Source: Glycomyces algeriensis
Lineage (GTDB): Bacteria > Actinomycetota > Actinomycetes > Mycobacteriales > Micromonosporaceae
Direction: 5' to 3'
DNA length: 64,000 bases
Assembly (NCBI RefSeq): GCF_027622855.1
Contig: NZ_JAPZVR010000009.1
Span: 109,865-173,864 of the forward strand
Part shown: one piece after another, positions 60,462 through 64,000 of the stretch
Layout: every line of letters begins with the position of its first letter
Position numbering within the stretch: position 1 is the first letter of the stretch
Position numbers and translations under genes: made by a program
The notes under the pieces: model-generated
Seen by the model: the letters and a program-made list of their open reading frames with translations, nothing else
What the model was told of the DNA's origin: nothing
The model's database searches: none

Positions 60462-62021
60462 ATGAGAAGAACCGTCACCCGCCGAATCGCCGCGGTGATC
60501 GCCACCGCTGCCGTGGTCGCAGCAGGCGTCGCCCTGTCGATCACCAACGCCTCCGCGGCAACCGGCGGCGTAACCGGCTACGCCACCCAGAACGGCGGCA
60601 CCACCGGTGGCGCCGGCGGCGCCGTCGTCAGAGCCACCACCGGCACCCAGATCAACCAGGCCCTGTGCAACCGGGCCAGCTCCAGCACCCCGATCACCAT
60701 CCAGGTCGAGGGCACCATCAACCACGGCAACACCGCGGACGTCTCCGGCAGCAGCTGCGACGTCGGCGCCACCCTCATCGACCTCAAAGAGGTCAGCAAC
60801 GTCACCATCGTCGGCGTCGGCTCCGGGGCCGTGTTCGACCAGATCGGCATCCACATCCGGTCCTCCAGCAACATCATCCTGCAGAACCTGACGATCAAGA
60901 ACGTCAAGAAGTCCGGCTCGCCCACCTCCAACGGCGGCGACGCCATCGGCATGGAATCCGGCGTGCGCAACGTCTGGGCCGACCACCTCACCCTCGAAGC
61001 CTCAGGCGGCGAAGCCGAAGGCTACGACGGCCTCTTCGACATGAAGGCCGACACCAAGTACGTCACGCTCTCCTACAGCATCCTGCGCAACTCCGAGCGC
61101 GGCGGCCTGGTGGGCTCCAGCGAGACCGACACGTCGAACAGCTTCATCTCCTACCACCACAACCTGTACCAGAACCTCAACTCGCGCGTGCCCCTCCTGC
61201 GCGGCGGCACCGCCCACGTCTACAACAACCACTACGTGGGCATCGTCGAGTCCGGCATCAACTCCCGCGCCGGCGGCAAGGCCAAAGTGGACAACAACTA
61301 CTTCGAAGACTCGAAGGACGTCCTCGGCACGTTCTACACGAACGAGCGCGGCACCTGGCAGACCAGCGGCAACATCCTCGACAACGTGACCTGGTCCAGC
61401 CAGGCCAGCGAGAACTACCCCGCCGGGCCCAGCATGCCCTCCACCACCACGATCAGCGTCCCCTACAGCTACACGCTGGACAACGCCTCCTGCGTCCCGC
61501 GGATCGTGGCCGCCACGGCCGGCGCCAACAAGGGCAACCAGGTCTCCGACGGCAGCTGCAACGCGCAGACCCCCTCGACGAACCCGACCGACCCGACGAC
61601 CGGCCCCACCGACCCCACCACAGGGCCGACCGACCCCGGCACCACCAACCCGCCCGGCGGCACCAACCTCGCCATCGGCGCCGGCGCCGACGGCTCCAGC
61701 AAGGCCAGCGGCACCAGCTTCGGCAACGTCATCGACGGCTCCATGAGCACGTACTGGTCGCCCTCCGGCACCACCGGCCGCGTCTCCGTCAAATGGGGCA
61801 CCGCGCAGACGATCGACACGATCAACATCCGCGAAGCCGCGGGCACCGAAGGCAACATCGACAACTGGCAGGTCGTGAACAACGCGACCGGCGCCGTCCT
61901 CGCCTCCGGCACCGGAGCAGGGGTGATCACCTTCACCGCCGTCTCCACGACCAAGCTCAACTTCGTCATCACGAGCGCGAGCGGCACGCCCCGCATCGCC
62001 GAATTCGAGGCCTACGCCTGA
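60462..62021 (+). CDS. Secreted pectate lyase (PL1) with C-terminal discoidin-type CBM
   Basis: 519 residues from ATG 60462 (AAGGAG upstream). A Sec-type signal ends near ASA (residue 32). The PL1 beta-helix domain has GVRNVWADHLTLEASGGEAE and YDGLFDMKADTKYVTLSYSI (Ca-binding Asp), with SRVPLLRGGTAHVYNNHYV (catalytic Arg). A Pro/Thr linker with three PTDPTTG-type repeats joins it to a ~125-residue F5/8-type (CBM32-like) domain starting NLAIGAGADGSSKASGTSFG. It cuts polygalacturonate by beta-elimination outside the cell. Confidence 0.9.
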   Translation: MRRTVTRRIAAVIATAAVVAAGVALSITNASAATGGVTGYATQNGGTTGGAGGAVVRATTGTQINQALCNRASSSTPITIQVEGTINHGNTADVSGSSCDVGATLIDLKEVSNVTIVGVGSGAVFDQIGIHIRSSSNIILQNLTIKNVKKSGSPTSNGGDAIGMESGVRNVWADHLTLEASGGEAEGYDGLFDMKADTKYVTLSYSILRNSERGGLVGSSETDTSNSFISYHHNLYQNLNSRVPLLRGGTAHVYNNHYVGIVESGINSRAGGKAKVDNNYFEDSKDVLGTFYTNERGTWQTSGNILDNVTWSSQASENYPAGPSMPSTTTISVPYSYTLDNASCVPRIVAATAGANKGNQVSDGSCNAQTPSTNPTDPTTGPTDPTTGPTDPGTTNPPGGTNLAIGAGADGSSKASGTSFGNVIDGSMSTYWSPSGTTGRVSVKWGTAQTIDTINIREAAGTEGNIDNWQVVNNATGAVLASGTGAGVITFTAVSTTKLNFVITSASGTPRIAEFEAYA

Positions 62022-62030
62022 TCCCGGCAC

Positions 62031-62057
62031 CCCCGCGCGGCCCTGGGCCGCGCGGGG
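62031..62057. terminator. Terminator after the pectate lyase gene
   Basis: CCCCGCGCGGC (62031-62041) and GCCGCGCGGGG (62047-62057) form a perfect 11-bp stem around CCTGG, 9 bp past the stop. Confidence 0.85.
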
Positions 62058-62170
62058 TGTCTTCCCCGTCACGCCCGACCCGAACGCCAGCGCTGGCCCC
62101 GTGACCTGCGACTTTGATAGAGTCGCTGGAGTGATCGCGGGGCCTCCGCGTTCGCGGGATCGGGGGAACG

Positions 62171-63412
62171 GTGCAACAGGACGAGCTCGACGGGCTGCCG
62201 CTCGAAGGACGCGCCCGCTACGCGGTGCTCGACGTCCTCCAGCGGGCCCGGAGTCTGCGCCTCGACTGGGTGGACGCCGCCTCCGACCTCGAGGGCGGCT
62301 CGGGCGACCCGGGCTGGCCGGGCGCGCTCGCCGGCGTCTTCGACGAGCTGGGCGCCGATGCGGCGCTCCGCGCGTGGGAGTGGGGCTGGATGCCGCGGGA
62401 GGCCTTGAGCGCCTTGCGGAAGTCCTTGAGCCCCGAGGCGGTGCGGGCCGGCGCGGTGATGATGCGCGGCCAGCTCGCGCGGTACCGGGACATGCAGTTG
62501 AGCGACCGCTGGAACGTGCAGCGCGAGGAGCTCGCCGCGATCGCCCCGTTCGCGGGCGTCGCGAAGGCGAGCGCGGGCTTGGGCCGCTGGGACCGGATCG
62601 TCCTGTGGGGCGCGGTCCTCGAGGCCCTCGACTTCCTCAGTGGACTTCCGAAGATCCCGAAGGTCGAACCGCTGCCGGGGGACCTGCTCATCACGCACGG
62701 CCTCGGTGTCGCCGAGTCCTCCCGCGTCTACGAGAAGATCCGGGCGCTCCTGGCGAAGGCCGAGTCGACCGACTCCGATGCGGAGGCCGAGGCGTTCACG
62801 GCCAAGGCGCAGCAGCTCATCGCCCGCCACAGCATCAATGAGGCGCTTCTTTCCGAAGCGGGGCAGGGCAAGCGCGACCCTGAGGCGCTGCGCGTCATCA
62901 TCGAGCGGCCCTACGAGCAGCCCAAGTCCGAGCTCTTGGCCCAGATCGCCGACGCGAACCACTGCCGCTCGGTGTACTGGCCCGACGGCGGCTTCACCAC
63001 CCTCATCGGCGACCGCGCGGACCTCCGCTCGGTGGAGCTGCTCTTCAACTCCCTTCTGGTGCAGGCGACTGCGGCGATGACCCGTGTCGGCTCTGTCTCG
63101 GCCAAGCGCGGGAAGTCGCAGACGCGCTCGTTCCGCCAGTCGTTCCTGGCGTCCTTCGCCATGCGCATCGGCGAACGCCTCCGCGAATCCGCCGAGGACA
63201 CGGCCCGCGAGTACACCGAGGAGACCGGCACCGACCTCGTTCCCGTGATGCGCCAACGCGACCAGCGGGTGGACTCCCGCACGGAGGAGCTCTTCCCCCG
63301 CCTCAAGTTCGGCCGCGGCACCCGCATCACCAACTACGAGGGCCACATCGCCGGCCTCGCCGCCGCCGACGCCGCCCGCCTCACGGCCCCGGAACCCATC
63401 ACCCGCCGCTGA
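62171..63412 (+). CDS. DUF2786-domain protein
   Basis: 413 residues from GTG 62171. Residues ~195-235 (YEKIRALLAKAESTDSDAEA then EAFTAKAQQLIARHSINEAL) are the DUF2786 signature. The protein is long for the family, with an N-terminal ~180-residue helical extension and a C-terminal helical part (FRQSFLASFAMRIGERLRES). DUF2786 proteins are found next to phage and plasmid genes, but no function is known. The gene stands alone between two terminators. Confidence 0.85.
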   Translation: MQQDELDGLPLEGRARYAVLDVLQRARSLRLDWVDAASDLEGGSGDPGWPGALAGVFDELGADAALRAWEWGWMPREALSALRKSLSPEAVRAGAVMMRGQLARYRDMQLSDRWNVQREELAAIAPFAGVAKASAGLGRWDRIVLWGAVLEALDFLSGLPKIPKVEPLPGDLLITHGLGVAESSRVYEKIRALLAKAESTDSDAEAEAFTAKAQQLIARHSINEALLSEAGQGKRDPEALRVIIERPYEQPKSELLAQIADANHCRSVYWPDGGFTTLIGDRADLRSVELLFNSLLVQATAAMTRVGSVSAKRGKSQTRSFRQSFLASFAMRIGERLRESAEDTAREYTEETGTDLVPVMRQRDQRVDSRTEELFPRLKFGRGTRITNYEGHIAGLAAADAARLTAPEPITRR

Positions 63413-63436
63413 TCCCGGCGTCCTGACCACACGGCA

Positions 63437-63465
63437 AAGCCCCCGGCGCCGCGCGCCGGGGGCTT
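63437..63465. terminator. Bidirectional terminator
   Basis: AAGCCCCCGGCGC (63437-63449) and GCGCCGGGGGCTT (63453-63465) form a perfect 13-bp stem around three bases, between converging genes. Confidence 0.9.
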
Positions 63466-63475
63466 CGCCGACGGT

Positions 63476-63850
63476 TCAGAGACGGTGCATGGGGCGGGGG
63501 CGGCGGTTGGCGTGGATGAGGTCGCAGTGGTCGAGGCGCCAGCCGTGCTGCGTCGCACGGAAGGTGAGGGTCATGGCCTGGTGGGCGGCGCCGTTCTCGA
63601 CCATGGCGACGATCTCGGCGGACTCCTTGGTGGGGAACTCGGCGCGCACGACTCGCACCTGCCGGAATCTGGTGGGCACGCGCCTGCGGACCCTGGTGAA
63701 GGCCCGCCAGCCGGCATCGGTGGCGAACAGGCGGGCCTCGGCGGCGGATTTGCGGCCGGTGAGCACGTTCAGGAAGAAGGTCGAGTACGAGACGGCCTGG
63801 CGGGGCGGGAAGCGGTTGGGCATGTCGCTGAAATCGTTGCGGCAGTGCAT
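63476..63850 (-). CDS. Rv3235-family protein
   Basis: 124 residues from ATG 63850, with GGAGGA at ideal spacing; the longer frame to 63931 is less likely. The pattern YSTFFLNVLTGRKSAAEARL then FATDAGWRAFTRVR, followed by FRQVRVVRAEFPTKESAEIV and WRLDHCDLIHANRRP, matches the Rv3235 family, whose members lie beside secA in mycobacteria and related organisms. The fold is small, NTF2-like in pattern. Function unknown. The next gene downstream on the minus strand is a terminator away, on the plus strand. Confidence 0.75.
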   Translation of the reverse strand: MHCRNDFSDMPNRFPPRQAVSYSTFFLNVLTGRKSAAEARLFATDAGWRAFTRVRRRVPTRFRQVRVVRAEFPTKESAEIVAMVENGAAHQAMTLTFRATQHGWRLDHCDLIHANRRPRPMHRL

Positions 63851-64000
63851 GGTTCCTCCATAGAGATCGATCGGTGGGGACCGGTCGAAGGAGAATCTAT
63901 TCATCACTTTGGGTGAAGTCAAGCACACCAACGGTGAAGGAGCTGCGGTTGCGGTGCGGAAATTGTGGGATCCGCACGAGGGCGGTTCGCCACGGCCGCT

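Overview
The window is GC-rich (about 70%) chromosomal DNA from an actinobacterium. Supporting signs are GTG/TTG starts, a mycothiol synthase gene (mshD), Tat-exported lipoproteins, an Rv3235-like gene, a WXG100-type gene cluster and IdeR/PHO-type regulatory boxes. A Glycomyces-like or Micromonospora-like source would fit, but no single feature here fixes the genus. Most of the window is ordinary core and semi-core chromosome, read on both strands in short operons with frequent ATGA stop/start overlaps and strong GC-rich hairpin terminators.

Layout. 1-1.2 kb: 3' part of clpB. 1.4-9.4 kb: an ion-transporter-like permease and a series of exported proteins (a Tat-exported D-glucuronyl C5-epimerase homologue, Asp-box and beta-propeller proteins, an extensin-like peptidase-fold protein, a lipoprotein), with a MOSC protein. 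9.5-16.6 kb: an accessory-looking stretch holding a frameshifted hypothetical pair, a WXG100-type operon with a lipoprotein, two truncated genes joined head to head (the TOPRIM end of an OLD-family nuclease and the C-terminal end of a UvrD-like helicase; both families occur together in Gabija phage defence), a SNF2-type helicase, tRNA-Arg(ACG), and an exact 26-bp copy of part of that tRNA 212 bp away, behind 56-bp tandem repeats. 16.6-32 kb: housekeeping (AlkZ-like protein, GroES-like/tyrA/DUF885 operon, AI-2E permease with DinG helicase, pit phosphate operon with PHO-box-like repeats, Nudix, mshD, tRNA-Ser(TGA), FhuF-like iron protein with an IdeR-type box, CPBP protease, tRNA-Ser(GCT)). 32-47 kb: regulators and small-molecule genes (AraC, LysR/EamA, WYL regulator with a short UvrA, MBL, cupins, GntR-TetR fusion, GNAT, hydrolase). 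47-58.5 kb: a carbohydrate locus. 58.5-64 kb: MFS/Lrp pair, pectate lyase, DUF2786 protein and Rv3235-like protein.

The most interesting region is 47-58.5 kb. A ROK repressor gene lies between an ABC importer operon (no ATPase gene) and a GH36 alpha-galactosidase gene, followed by a secreted GH5 mannanase-CBM2 and an intracellular GH59 (galactocerebrosidase-family) glycosidase. The importer operon, the GH36 gene and the GH59 gene share one 18-bp element (consensus TTTCRTCNRTTGACAAAG) that contains the -35 hexamer, each with a -10-like hexamer exactly 17 bp further on. This points to a ROK-controlled regulon that imports a galactoside and removes alpha- and beta-linked galactose inside the cell. 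A digalactosylglycerol-type compound (plant galactolipid headgroup) would need exactly this enzyme pair; that substrate is my inference and is untested.
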